From positions 18,274,501 through 18,338,500 of the forward strand of contig JAYKKT010000086.1 in the NCBI GenBank assembly GCA_036023115.1: 64,000 bases of DNA, read 5' to 3'. This DNA comes from Brasenia schreberi. Lineage: Eukaryota > Streptophyta > Magnoliopsida > Nymphaeales > Cabombaceae. Below the pieces are notes generated by a model that saw nothing but the letters and a program-made list of their open reading frames with translations, was not told the origin of the DNA and made no database searches. The position numbers were made by a program, and so were the translations under genes. This document shows, in pieces, positions 48,740 to 60,888 of this stretch (position 1 is its first letter; every line of letters starts with the position of its first letter).

Positions 48740-49213
48740 ATATAACCATTATTTCCAGAACATGGGAAGATACTAGGAGAGCTTGAAGCATGAACACGAA
48801 AAATGCTGATGAGCCAGTAAATTCCCCCGTTTACTGCCTCATGCATCATGTCACAAAAAATTATGCGTTATTTACAGCATAGATACAAGAAGTTCAATAA
48901 GCAAAAACTTCTGTTGGCATAATAGTTCAAGAAGAGGACTTCTTTATGCTACATATCATGTTCCCTATCTCAAGCTGACTGATTCTTGGGTGCACAAACT
49001 GCCTTGTCCACTAGCTTGTTTCCGTTATCAATGGTTCCGTCTCAAACCTTTCCTAAAATGCAACATAAGCCAAACCCAACTCATAGATCACCACCAAGAT
49101 TGAACAATCCACAACATTTAGAAGTACTATGATTTCTATAAAATACACAGGCTTATAGATATTCCAAGCTAGAAGACAAACTTTTTCACTTGGCTGCAAA
49201 ACTGGTGAGAAAA

Positions 49214-52200
49214 TCAGTTAACGTCCTTCACCTCAGCCTCGATGTCCACAACTGTTCCTGATGTGGAGGATTTCCTAGATGAAGCTGTGGAAAGAGCAAG
49301 AGAGAACAAAGAAAGACGGAAATATAAATGTGAAATTTTATAAAAGGAAAAAAGCCAACACCTAGAAACGTATCTGTTAGATCTGTCTCATTAAGGTATA
49401 CCTTTCTCAGATGAGCCCCAAGGTGTAAAACCATTAAAAGCTTGTTCGAAGTTTATGGGCCTGTCGCTATTCGAGAACTTCATGGATTCCCTAACAAATT
49501 GGTTTGGTCATCCTGCACTGGAATCCAAATGGGTTTACGTTAGGGCAGAGACAATATCAGCATAAAATGGACAAAGGCAGAAACCTCGATAAAACTTGAC
49601 ATTCGGAATGTATATAAGTATGGAGATCCAATAACAGCCATACATATAAGAATGTTCGATACAGAAACAGAACCAGCATCAAACTGGCAGAGGCAGCAAC
49701 ATAGATAAAACTTGATACAATATATATAAGTATGGAGATCCATTAACAAGCACACGTATAAGAATGTTCTACATCAGACAGCAACGATGTAACATCTGAT
49801 AATCAAATAAGCACTTGCAATAAAAGGTGGAAAAAGCGGAAGAGATTAAGCTGTTAACAGAGAACGGTTGGCCACAATATGGGAACAGCTGAGGGCCATC
49901 CTTCAAAGAAGACCTGAACAAGAGTAACTAGGCGGTTTTATGAACTGCAAATTAAAAACTGCAGCAGATTGGTAGATTAAGATGAAAAGATGTTATATCC
50001 CAATCTCTTGAATATTTGGAATTCATTTCCACAATTGGAGCACTGCACACACCAAAAAGAAAATTGAAAGGAAATAAAAGAAAAACTAACTATTTGCAAG
50101 TGGAAAATAAATAAGTTCACATATAATGTTGTTTAAACCCACTAGCAATGCGAGGTACTCAGGACAAATTTAATGCAAGGTGATATAATAATCAATTCAA
50201 AAACTTGAGATTCTATTGTTTAAATTCCGTAAGCATCAGTAGGAAAACAAAATCCATAACATCCTAACAGCCACACAAAGATGAAAACCATAATGTTCTG
50301 ACAGCCATGCAAAAATGCAATGCAATCTTGTATTGATCTACAGAGATGATTTCCCATAAATCATTGAGGAAGATATACTCTAAACTAATATGACGTCAGA
50401 AAGCATGAAATTTCTGGTCCTTACAACTGCATGTAGGAAGAATAATTCTTGATGACCATGACCAGATCCCAACAACTTTGCCAAACTGTCGAAACCAGCT
50501 ATATAATTAGGGAAAGAGAACCTACATGGTAGCATGAGAAATAAGTCATCTACTGGTACAACTTACATTATAAACCATTTTCTATATCTATTCATTCAGC
50601 ATCTCTTCATGGACAAGAGCTGAATGAATCTAATCGCTTCTACCACCAAATCCTCAAGCACAACTTACTCAGACAACCACTTATATCTATGGCAACAGAG
50701 AAAATCTTTCTGAAAAACATAGTTTTTAAGTGTATGTGCAGATAGGGAAACAAAAATCTGATAAACATAAATAAAAAAGTTAAGAATACAAACATACACT
50801 GCCTTGAAGTATGTCCTGCCCAGCAAACCAGAAGAAAGCACCTACGCCAATTAGTGGCAAAAGAACCACAATAATCTGTTTCCACAAATTTCCATTCATT
50901 AGTTTCAAGTTCCATCAAGGCATTACTGGCATTAGCTTGCAAAGAACTAAGAGATCATTTTCTGAGCATTAAAAAGAAACTGAACAATATGATCCTCAAA
51001 TCAGATAATCTTTCAAGCAGAGACAATAACACCAACGTGAGAGCACAAATATGCAACTAGTTGCTATATGGTGAAAAGTGACTAATAAAGAACCGTAAGG
51101 GAGTGTACAGATAATACTGTATTACTATATATATTCTTGTGGCTAAAAGCCTCATTAAAAGATAATCACTAGTCATTACACATCCATTTTGATTTACTAC
51201 AACCAAGTAGATATTGATGATCAAAGATAAGGCAAAAACAATTGCAAGTTTCTGCACGTCTACATGGAAGCAATCATTAGGGAGGCTTAATACCTCTCTC
51301 ATCAGCAAGAGGGTTTATGTATATTAAAAAATCAATGACAGTTGTTGGTAGTCGGCAATCAATCCTTTAGATTAAATCATCTTACGTCAATTAAACTTTT
51401 CTTGATTCAGATCACCATGACAAATGTCAAATTCGTCAAGTTATTGTGCAACCACAAGATATAACAAAATATCCTGAACCTAAAGATTTGATCTCGCACA
51501 AATAATACACTTCCAGCATGTAAATCTACAATGGGACTAAAATGGCAGTATCTGAGATGTCAATATAATGACCAAATGATCTATTTTAGAGTCTGGAAAA
51601 ACGACTTAGCTTAGTGCCCACAAACTTTAATATGAGGAAAACCATTTACCCGGAGAAGTTCAGCACAGTGCTGCAGCTACTGCATGCACAACGAGACAGG
51701 TAAGAAACTAACATTTGCAAGTCACGAGAGCCTTACGTTTATCAACTGGCTTTGAGATTCTCAAAGAAAATAGACAAAAGTAAGATGAGAAATGGATAGT
51801 CAACTGTTTGGAACCAGCATTACCGGGAGGAGAAGAACATGAACATAACCCAGAAATCTTGCATTCAAATCAGAGATACACTAATCAATTACGGTTTAAT
51901 GGCCATGAAGACAAAATACAAGCAGCAGCTGTGTCCAATTACGCATGTAAGAAGATAACTCCAGGTCTTTCATAAAAAAAGTCAAACCTGTAAAAAGAGA
52001 TCTCTGGAAAAAACATGCTTTTTCAAATGCAGCGGTTTCCATTAGACCATCTACAATAGCTGACAGTTTCTGTCACTTAGCTCTAAGAGTATGTCATGTA
52101 GTTAATGACATTAAGAACATAATCTACGTGAAAAGCAATTTAAAGTTTCACAACAGCTCATGAACCGATCGGGTTTCATGGCATTTATTCTACCTACTTT

Positions 52201-52884
52201 TCCATGGGACATCAGAATAGTGATTATTCATCACAAGACGGAGAGTTTGCAGTCATCACTTTAAGCTTCAATGACGTTCCAAAGCTCGGTTAATGAGGCA
52301 AAGAAACATAATTTACAAAACCAGCAATTTTATATGGTCTAGTGCTTGAATAACAAAGGACAACAAGATGATACGACACAAGTAACCAAAACGGATATCT
52401 GAAGTTCTGTACAAGCGCAATGAAAAGTAATCAGGAAAAGCTAAATATACGAATGAAAGTTCAAATGTTGGGTAAAGAGACGATAAGCCCTGTTTCTCGA
52501 GAGGGATTTGAACATAACACTCTTCCAACACTAGAAACGCATGAAGCGATGGAAATTAAAGGTATTAGAAGGGGACCACCATAACACTAGCAAAAGAAAC
52601 AACATACATCAATTAGCGATGAGGTTCCTCGGAAGTTACTCAGCATAAGAACAAAGAAGACTACAAATTTTGAGTACTAAGAAACAAGGAAACAAACTCC
52701 ACAACTAGAATTCTGTCTCTAGTGTTCATACCCAAAAGGAAACTAAAGCATCCAGCAACCATCCAAGGTTCCCCGTCATAGTGAGATACGTTAATCCAAT
52801 GGCCAAAATGAGATTACCCACAACCCTAGTATTCACATCATTCCCTCCGCCACCATTAAAACCGAACCCTCTGGTAACTCTCAT
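49214..52884 (-). CDS. Small plant membrane protein with C-terminal zinc ribbon, possibly disabled
   Basis: Six exons are read on the minus strand. 52884-52732: MRVTRGFGFNGGGGNDVN, then NLILAIGLTYLTMTGNLGWL, a membrane segment. 50875-50798: IIVVLLPLIGVGAFFWFAGQ and DILQGS, a second segment. From 50042: CSNCGNEFQIFK, half of a zinc ribbon. 49913-49859: SSLKDGPQLFPYCGQPFS, where the usual first Cys of CxxC is Phe. 49512-49402: FVRESMKFSNSDRPINFEQA to PWGSSEK. 49284-49214: SSRKSSTSGTVVDIEAEVKD-VN-stop. The set resembles conserved plant proteins of about 150 residues, two membrane spans plus zinc ribbon, whose role I cannot name. Problems: the third exon is followed by GA instead of GT after TTCAA, and the fifth exon needs a one-base shift to give FVRES. 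The other four introns have GT/AG ends. The start is the first ATG in a frame open upstream. Confidence 0.65.
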
Positions 52885-52999
52885 CACAAACGACTCCCTT
52901 CTCTTTATAGTCCGATCACCATGAAAGGGAGACAATTTCCCAGAGAAAATCCATACACTCCCATGATGGGTACCTCCAAACACACCTTCTCTCCTTGTT

Positions 53000-54949
53000 T
53001 TAGAGAGAGTGAAAGTGAGAATCCAGGGCAGTGATGGCTAGCTTTCTTGGAAGGATTAAGCGTCCGGCTGCTCGAAGGAGCGCGAAGATTTGGAGAGAGT
53101 TCATTGACAAACAAACTGGTTCAGAGCTCGAAGGAGCGCGTGGTGGTCGTTTTCATTCGTTCCGGCAATGCTGAATCGAATTGGTGGTGGCCAAGAAACT
53201 GTGGTTTCGTACGATTCGGATTTTACAGAATCAGTGTCTTGCTGGCAGCGGCTTGAGTACTGAAGTTTGCTTTCCATTTATGTGGTTGTCAATTTTGAGA
53301 TATTTTGCAATTGCAAAACTAAAATATGACAATATCATGCAAATTCCTTCGAAAGTAAGGTAACATATCATGAAATTACTTATTTTATTTTTTCGTGAGT
53401 AAAATTTTCTTCAGTGAAAAGGTGGATTATGCCCTAAGTATTAATTTTTTTAGTGATTTAATTGTGACAATTCTTTTTAATCGGCATCGATATGTGATAC
53501 GTACTCCAGAAGCAGAAGAGAAAATGGACCCTCATGAGCATAGAAAGATCCACCTTCTAATCAAATTGTATCCTGTTGGCGTGAAAATTTTCCTTGGATT
53601 TCTTGTGCGGGACCGGGGCTGGAAAAACCCAAGAGAAGTACAAACCATCACATGTATGGTGCTTCTTATCTTAGATCTTAGCCATCCAACTTCGTCTATG
53701 TTGACAGCGGCTCAGATTATCCCAAATTATTGAAAAATAAATGAATTAAGGTGGACGGCTAGGATTACACGAAGGATGGCAGCCATTTGTTTCTCCGGTA
53801 TGTCAATCTTACATGCTCAACTTCGCATGTTCCTTTATAATACTTCAACTTGAGTCCTGTAGAAACGCAGTTGCTTGTTCTTTGCGTGTTTGATAAGCTG
53901 AACGAACAGACTGAGAAAGGCAAGGAAGATCTAAGGTATGTCAATCTTACAGCTATCGTCTTCTTTTTTCCATAAACGAAGGATGTCATCTCTGTTCTCT
54001 CATCTGCTTTGAGGAAAAACACCATTATGAGTCTATGGAATGTGGAAAAGATGTGGACACCGCAATTCAATTTGCTAATGATGTCTCATAATCCGTAATA
54101 TGTATTCCTTCACTAATGATATTATTGGCGTTCGAGTTCCAGTCTTCGTTCTTCTTCTTATTCCCTTTGGTTCTCCCTCCTCTTTGTTTTTGGTCCCCAT
54201 ATTTCTGACTCCCTTTCTCTCCTCTGTTTCCCTTTTCTTCCACACATGAAAAATCCTGCTTTTTGGATTTATCCAAGCATCTTGTAACATGTTATACGCC
54301 GACGCTTGAGTAGAACAAGGTTATAAGCTGCAGAGTTTATAGAATTACTCATCTTCACTTCTATGTTACTAATCTGCAGAGTAGAGCAAGGGTATTCTCC
54401 AGATTCTTAAACTAAACTTCCATCTTTTAGGGAAAAACAATTCTCACATCCACAAAGCACTAAATGCTACTAATCTTCCGTTAATGCTGTCTCATTCTAT
54501 CAATAAAACGCAAGAAGTCAGACTTTAGTGTCTCATTTGAGGAACATCCCTTTGCTCCAAATTTTTCACAATTTTCTTTCAAAACTTCAAAAGAGTTTCA
54601 GGAACAGGAGTCAGTAATCCGACAAAGGACATAGTCATCCTACACCATCTAGAATCGTAGACTTAGATCCTGTCACTAAGTCAGAAGGCTGTCATTTAAG
54701 GGTTCAAATAATCCTAAATCTAGATATAGGAGTAGCTGAATAGGCAATTTTGTATTTTTTGTCTGTGTAAATACGTTTGCATAACAATCTCTTTTCTTAA
54801 TTTTTTTTTTCTTCCTGTGTTTTTACGATGAATGCTGAATATGGGAACATTTATGATACACACATATATGTATTTATGTATGTATATGTATATATTGATT
54901 GTGTCGGATATGTTGGATATATGTATCTTAGATCTATTGCTGACTGATG
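53000..54949. other. Intergenic, no gene recognised
   Basis: The left part is the upstream region of the minus-strand zinc-ribbon gene. Short open frames at 53047-53256 and 53395-53733 have no family features. The repeated phrase GGTATGTCAATCTTACA at 53798 and 53936 is the only local repeat noticed. Confidence 0.35.
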
Positions 54950-55729
54950 AAAAAACTATTTTTATAAGGTTTTTAATGAAAATGAAGATGTTAGTATTAG
55001 CTTGGAGAGTTAGCCAAATCATAAAAGAATATAAACCACAAATTCTACCAATATATTCAAAAGAACGAACTCAAAGATAATCTTAAACATATGAAGGGTG
55101 GTAAATCGGTAGGACCAGACAATATTCCTATAGAAGTTTGGATAATCCTAGGAGAAACAGGAATCACTTGGCTCGCAAGACTATTTAATGAAACATAAAG
55201 AAACCAAAAGATACTTGAGGAATGGAGAGTGAGTACACTTATACCCACATATAAGAACAAGGGAAACGTTCAGAATTGTGCGAATTATCGAGGTATCAAG
55301 TTAATGAGTCATACTATAAAATTATAGAAAAGAATTATTGAACATAGGTTAAAACAAGTATCGAGTACAACACAGAACCAATTTGGATTCATGTCAGGCA
55401 GATCTACTATTGAAGCGATTCACCTTTTGAGATGATTCAGAATTATGCGAATTATCGAGGTATCAAGTTAATGAGTCATACTATGAAATTATGGGGAAGA
55501 ATTATCGAACATAGGTTAAAACAAGTATTGAGTACAATAAAGAACCAATTTGGATTCATGTCAGGCAGATCTACTATTGAAGCAATTCACCTTTTAAGAT
55601 GTCTTATGAAACATTTTAGAGCAAAAAAGAAAGACCTTCACATGATATTTATTGATTTAGAAAAAAATTACGATAGGGTACCGAGGGAGGTTCTTTGGAG
55701 AACCTTAAAAAAAAGAGGTATCCCATTGA
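54950..55729 (+). mobile_element. RTE-type LINE fragment with internal tandem duplication
   Basis: The fragment covers only the N-terminal RT region ([67 protein letters not shown]) and stops at GIPLT without the catalytic FADD block or the 3' tail. A 167-bp segment (55269-55435) is repeated in tandem (55436-55602). Confidence 0.88.
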
Positions 55730-57216
55730 CATTTTTCTCATTTGTTTTTCTTGGTAGATTGATTAATCATGACGTTGTCCAGCCTAGGCCTTTTAAGGTT
55801 GGTGAACTAGGCAGTTCTACTAATTTGGACTACATAACATATGGTTGCCACATGAATACCGAGTGAAAAAGCAAAGAGGGTCATGATTTTAGAATCAAAC
55901 TTCAGTTTCACAAAACAAAGACGTATGATATAATTTGTATCTTCTCACCCTTTGTATACTGCTTCCCAATCAAATTCAATAAATCTGTGAAGCAAACGTG
56001 TACAGTTGAAACCACATATCGGAGTGAAGTGAAGGAAACTGGCTACATATGAAGCAACAAAACTGGAGGCATGTTGTGTTTCCCTTAGAAATTCTATCTT
56101 CAATATGTGAGGGTTAACCACCTAATGATTTGGCGAAGCTTAAAATACCCACCTGCAGATGATTCATGTGTTTTAAAGGAATAGAATTAGGGGGTTCGTT
56201 TTGTTCAGTTATGAGCTTGTTTGGTTGCTTATATATGTGTCATTGTTCCTTCATGTTGGTGGGCTTCTTGTCTCTCTTTCTGCTTTTGTTCTTATTTTAA
56301 TAAATGTGATTCTCTATCCTCCAAAAGGGGGAACAAATCAGTTCCAACTTTCTTTAGTCATATTGAAGTATTTACCATTTTCTATTTCTCAAGGATAAGG
56401 ATGAAGCAATGGAAATTAGCCAGTTACATACTCTGATATTCACATATGAAAGAAAAGCCAATGCACTAGGAGCAATCTTAAAATCTGCAACCCACCACCC
56501 AGTAGCAATAATTACTAAGTTTTCTGACTATGCTTGTCATGCACACTCTTGTCTTACTTTGTTGATGTGGAAAATATAATGAGTTCACTACTCTCATTTC
56601 TATTGTTGGGAGACTAGAGATTTGGAATCTTGATGTGCAGTTACTTAATTTGCTTTGGGTGGTAAGCCATCTCAATTATTTCTTGTGACCTCTGGCTTCC
56701 AACTGGTTTGATTCTTTTAACTATATCTTCCCATACTGAACTGTATTGAATCATGGTCTATTTACAATTCTCACCACACTTCTCACTATACAAATATACA
56801 TATGGTTAGGGTTTGTGAGATTAGGACCAATATCTCCATCCTGTGAGGTCCACATTAGGACTGAACAAAAACACAAAATGAAATGCAGTTCTAAAATAGG
56901 GGCACATTGGGATCCTGACTGTTCTGTTACGATTGTTTTCAGGGATGTAATCACAAGTTCATCCATAACTGCTTAGTGGTTGCATTATTCATTGATTCAT
57001 AAATTGTAAGTGTAGGTTTAGAAAATACTGATATGAGGACAGTATTTTCCGAATCTTTAGCATTCTGTTTTGTATGTGCATTAATTCTGTGTACTGTCAA
57101 AAGTTGGCCTTAAGAACGTGATTCTAAAATGCACAGAGATTGTTCATGTTATGGAAGCAGGATCTGTAGCCAATAGCAAGTTTCCTTGGAGGAAAACCAT
57201 TCAGGTAAAGGAGTAA
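55730..57216. other. Intergenic and 5' flank of the formiminotransferase gene
   Basis: No coding sequence or repeat was recognised. The last ~80 bp, with a short upstream ATG (57151, in frame with an early TAA), are the likely 5' UTR of the next gene. Confidence 0.35.
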
Positions 57217-58629
57217 ATGTTCAAGCAATGCATATTAGCTTGTTGCAAGATCTATATCTCAGAAAGCCGAAATGCCAGAGCCTTGGAAGCTGTTGAGCGA
57301 GCTGCAACACTGTATCCAGGAGCTACCATTGTCAACAAATTCGAAGACACTGCTTACAACCGAGTTGGTTACACATTGGTTTCTCAAGAGGCTTTTGCTG
57401 AGAGAGCCTCTAGTCCTCTGCAACAAGCAGCATATGCAATGGTTGAGGTCGCACTAAAGACCATCAATCTAGAATTGCATTCGGGAACACATCCACGGCT
57501 TGGTGTGGTTGATCACATATGCTTCCATCCCCTGGGTGGGACCTCTATTAACATTGCAGCTAACCTTGGAAAACATCTGGCTGCAAATCTTGGCAGTAAG
57601 CTCCAATGTAATAAGAAGCATCATTATGCCACAGTTGCTCTTTCTTTCCGAAACTTGGTTACTTTCATAATTTCCATGTTCAGTGTGGTGGACTTTGTGG
57701 ACGTTTCTAGTTCTCAGCATTGTAAAATATGCTGAAAATATCGGATCATCCAAATGCATTTTAGCAATGTTCGTGTCTTAGGAGTCAATTATTTATCATG
57801 TTTCTTTGATGGTAATGTTTGACTTTTTGAGTTTTAAAAAACTTGTGGTTGGTTCGTTTTTATGTCTTTACAATAAGAAGCATCCTCGCCTATCATAGTT
57901 AAGGAGGGAATGCATAATTTGATCCTTACTTAACAAACATAATAAACAGTTCAGTTTGGAAAAAGAAAATTTTGAAAGAAATGAATGAGAGGAAACCGAA
58001 ACTCTTTACTGTCCACAACGTCCTTTCATTGGGAGGAAAATATGTTCAATTTTTACTTTTCACTTTTACTTTAGGTCGTCTTATATGATTAAAAGTCTAG
58101 CCTAAATGACACTGCAGTGCCAATCTTTCTCTATGGAGCTGCACACACTGAAGGAAGACAGCTGGACTATATCAGAAGAAACTTGGGATATTTCAAGCCT
58201 AATTCTGCAGACAACTTGTGGGTAGGATGGGCAACATCGGACTCTTTCTCACTGAAGCCAGATGAGGGTCCTTTTCATGTAGATCATTCTAAAGGCATCA
58301 CACTCGTGGGTGCAACCCCATGGGTTGACAACTATAATGTACCAGTTCTTTCTACAGACATTGTTGCTGCACGGAAAATTGCACGACAAGTCAGTGGCAG
58401 AGGTGGCGGGCTACCTGGGGTGCAAGCTATGGCACTGTTGCATGGCAAAGAGAGGCTAGAGATTGCATGTAATCTTTTGGACCCCGGTAGGGTTGGTGGA
58501 GAAATAGTGCAGAACGAAGTGGAGAGGTTGGCAAAGGAAGAGGGAATGAATGTGGAGATGGGCTACTTTACTGATCTCTCACAAGAACAAATTGTTCAGA
58601 AGTACTTGAAAGTAAATCCTATGAATTGA
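57217..58629 (+). CDS. Formiminotransferase-domain (glutamate formimidoyltransferase-like) protein
   Basis: Two exons, 57217-57607 and 58118-58629, joined in phase 1 (GT/AG, 510-bp intron), give about 300 residues, the size of plant single-domain homologues of the formiminotransferase part of FTCD. In animals that domain transfers the formimino group from formiminoglutamate to tetrahydrofolate. The role in plants is little known. Family features: CCKIYISESRNARALEAVER at the start, IVNKFEDTAYNRVGYTLV, the folate-site motif LHSGTHPRLGVVDHICFHPL with conserved His residues, FLYGAAHTEGRQLDYIRRNL, YFKPNS, WVDNYNVPVLSTDI, SGRGGGLPGVQAMAL and YFTDLSQEQIVQKYLK. No organelle presequence is apparent. 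The last exon-1 base is T where G is usual, giving Leu at the junction before PIFLYG. The frame is intact, and it is the cleanest gene in the window. Confidence 0.9.
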
Positions 58630-59686
58630 ATTGTTTTCTGTTTATGCGGCGGCTTCTTGTATCTTTTGTAGTTAGGATATTCCTTTTGGCTCATCATGCA
58701 GTAAGTGTTTGCTCTTTCATATTCTGCCTCTTTGTTCACACTATATCTTCTATAGGTCATCACTTCTTATTGAGGATCTCTATTGGTAATGTAACAGGAA
58801 AATCACCTCCCATTGTGGAACACTTCATTCTCTTTAAACTGTGTAACCTATTGACTAGAGATAAATTGATTGCGCTCCTAGGTCCAAGTTTCTTTAATCA
58901 CGCTGAGTAGGAGGATGTATGAAACACCTGTGCCAAAGCAGTCCCTTTTCTTTTTCTTTTCTGCTGTTTAGATTTATAGCCTGGCGTAGGCACTTTAAAC
59001 CGGTCTGTAATTGGATCTAAATGGCATAAAAATCTGAGAATAGGACCCTTTGCACACTTGGAAAGGTTTCCCATCATAAAATGAGGCCTTTCAGGTTCAC
59101 ATTTGGCAGAGTTTCTGCACATCTCAAAAGAACAGAAAAGCAAGGCCTATTGAGCTTTGATAAGTTTCGAGAAGAGTCTGAAAACTTGCAACTACAACTT
59201 TTCCTGAAGGACCATTTATAAATTACAATTTTGAAACTATGTCAAGTCCTTTTCTTCTAACATTCAACTTGGCTTCAGAATCCTCCAACACCGTGCTTAT
59301 ATTATGGTTCCTTTTTGTCCTATTTGGTTAATCTTTTTGAAGTTTCTGTCTGCTAAAGTTGAAAGCATCATGTTATCTGGTTATTCTTTTAGAATTTCAA
59401 TTTCTTGAGCAACGCGGAACTACCCCTATCTCTTCTATTCTATTCATAGATCATTTTTGTAAAGATTGTGAATTAAACCAAGAATACGAGCTCAACCTGT
59501 TTAAGCCCTTAGCTGGGGAGGTGGCAAATCATATCTATAGGTCCCATTGCTTCTAAAAGTTTTAGTTCAATGAATTTTGCTAGTGATTCATTTTCCTCAT
59601 GGTTTGCACGAGGAAAGCTAAAATGTCGTCACTCTATAATACAGCAGCATGGATTTCCAAGGAACTTTTTCCCACACAATTAGCAC
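58630..59686. other. 3' flank of the formiminotransferase gene, nothing else seen
   Basis: The first few hundred bases are the probable 3' UTR. No further gene, RNA or repeat was recognised. Confidence 0.4.
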
Positions 59687-59949
59687 TTGCGGGTAAACGA
59701 GCTGAACAAAGTGAACCTCCCCTGTTTGTTGCTCGCTCATTTGCCACTTGAACGAGCCAAGCTAGCAGCTAACCAAACCACCACTGTTAGAACATGTTCA
59801 TGAACGTTTATTATCCTTTTACGAATTGAACTCAGCTGAACATACCATGTCTATGTTCATCTCATATGGTTTAACAAACCAACAAGAACGAGCGAGGACG
59901 AGGCAAACCGAGCAGAACTACTAGTGGCTTGGTTCATTTACCAGCCCTA
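59687..59949. mobile_element. hAT-like MITE
   Basis: The 263-bp element has a perfect 8-bp TSD, ATTAGCAC, at 59679-59686 and 59950-59957. The right end complement is TAGGGCTGGTAAATGAACC and the left end a drifted TTGCGGGTAAACGAGC. The interior has repeated ACGAGC/GCTCG motifs. It has no coding content. Confidence 0.8.
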
Positions 59950-60623
59950 ATTAGCACACTGAAAATTCATGGTTTTCATATGGCGCATTGTTGGCAGCTT
60001 CAATTTGAAATATTTCCCTTTACACCTAATCCATCAAGGAGTTTTATCTTGGTAGTGCCCGATAATGAAAATCTGTCTTCTGATCTTTCATCCTTTGGTT
60101 GTTTCACTCCAAAGCCCATTTCTTGTTTATCAAAAAGGGAAAGGTTTGTCAGTGATGCATGCATTAGTTTTAAATTGAATAATGATAAACTATTCCTTTT
60201 TTTTATTAGCCTCAAAGCGCTATCCTGTTTGATGTGCTCGAATGTTTGTAAGTATTTGGAGAGTAAGGCCTGAAGTGCCAATTTTTCGTACACCATTCTA
60301 TCTGTGCATCTGCGTCGTATTTCAAGCTCAACCAACAGAAATCACATGAGATCATGGTAGCTGAATGATTATGTTGTGGATGTAAACAGGTTGGATTCAG
60401 GTTGAAATAACGCAAAACAGAATCCAGATTAATTGCATCCTTGCCTAAGTGTCAATGGATTGGACGGAAAAAAGTAATAGATCCAAATAGAAATCAGATA
60501 CGTAACAAGAGCCAGATGATCAACTCAAATCAGATTCAGATCTAGGTTTTCGGATCTTCACGTCAAACATTGAATTCATGATTAGGTAACAGTATCATAC
60601 CAAGGAAACTGAGGATTGCACGT
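59950..60623. other. Intergenic, no gene recognised
   Basis: Overlapping open frames on both strands at 59929-60415 lack family features. The stretch ends at the Copia LTR. Confidence 0.35.
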
Positions 60624-60888
60624 TGTTAAGAAGTGTATTGGATCCTTGGATATTGGATCCATTCATAGTTTTTTTGGTTCAGTTATTAAGTATGTCTAAT
60701 TGTAGATTAGTCTTTTAAGTTATAAAGATAATATAAGCATCAACTTAAGCTTAGGGTTAGATAGAGGGGAGTGGCTTAGCAGCCAGGTAGGCTACAGGAA
60801 AAAGCCGACTCTTGTCCTCTTAGTTGAGAGGTGTTTTCCAACCAAAATTCTGTACTCTACAAATTGTTTATCAATAAATTTTTGAACA
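60624..60888 (+). mobile_element. 5' LTR of Copia element plus primer-binding site
   Basis: The LTR starts TGTTAAGAAGTGTATTGG and ends TTTTTGAACA. It is followed directly by TGGTATTAGAGCC (60889-60901), an initiator-Met primer-binding site with one change. It contains a TATA-like TTATAAAGAT near 60720 and AATAAA near the 3' end. Confidence 0.8.

Noticed and set aside
52884..52983. N-terminal extension of the zinc-ribbon protein starting at 52983
   Set aside because: The codon there is GTG, not ATG. The first ATG in frame is at 52884.
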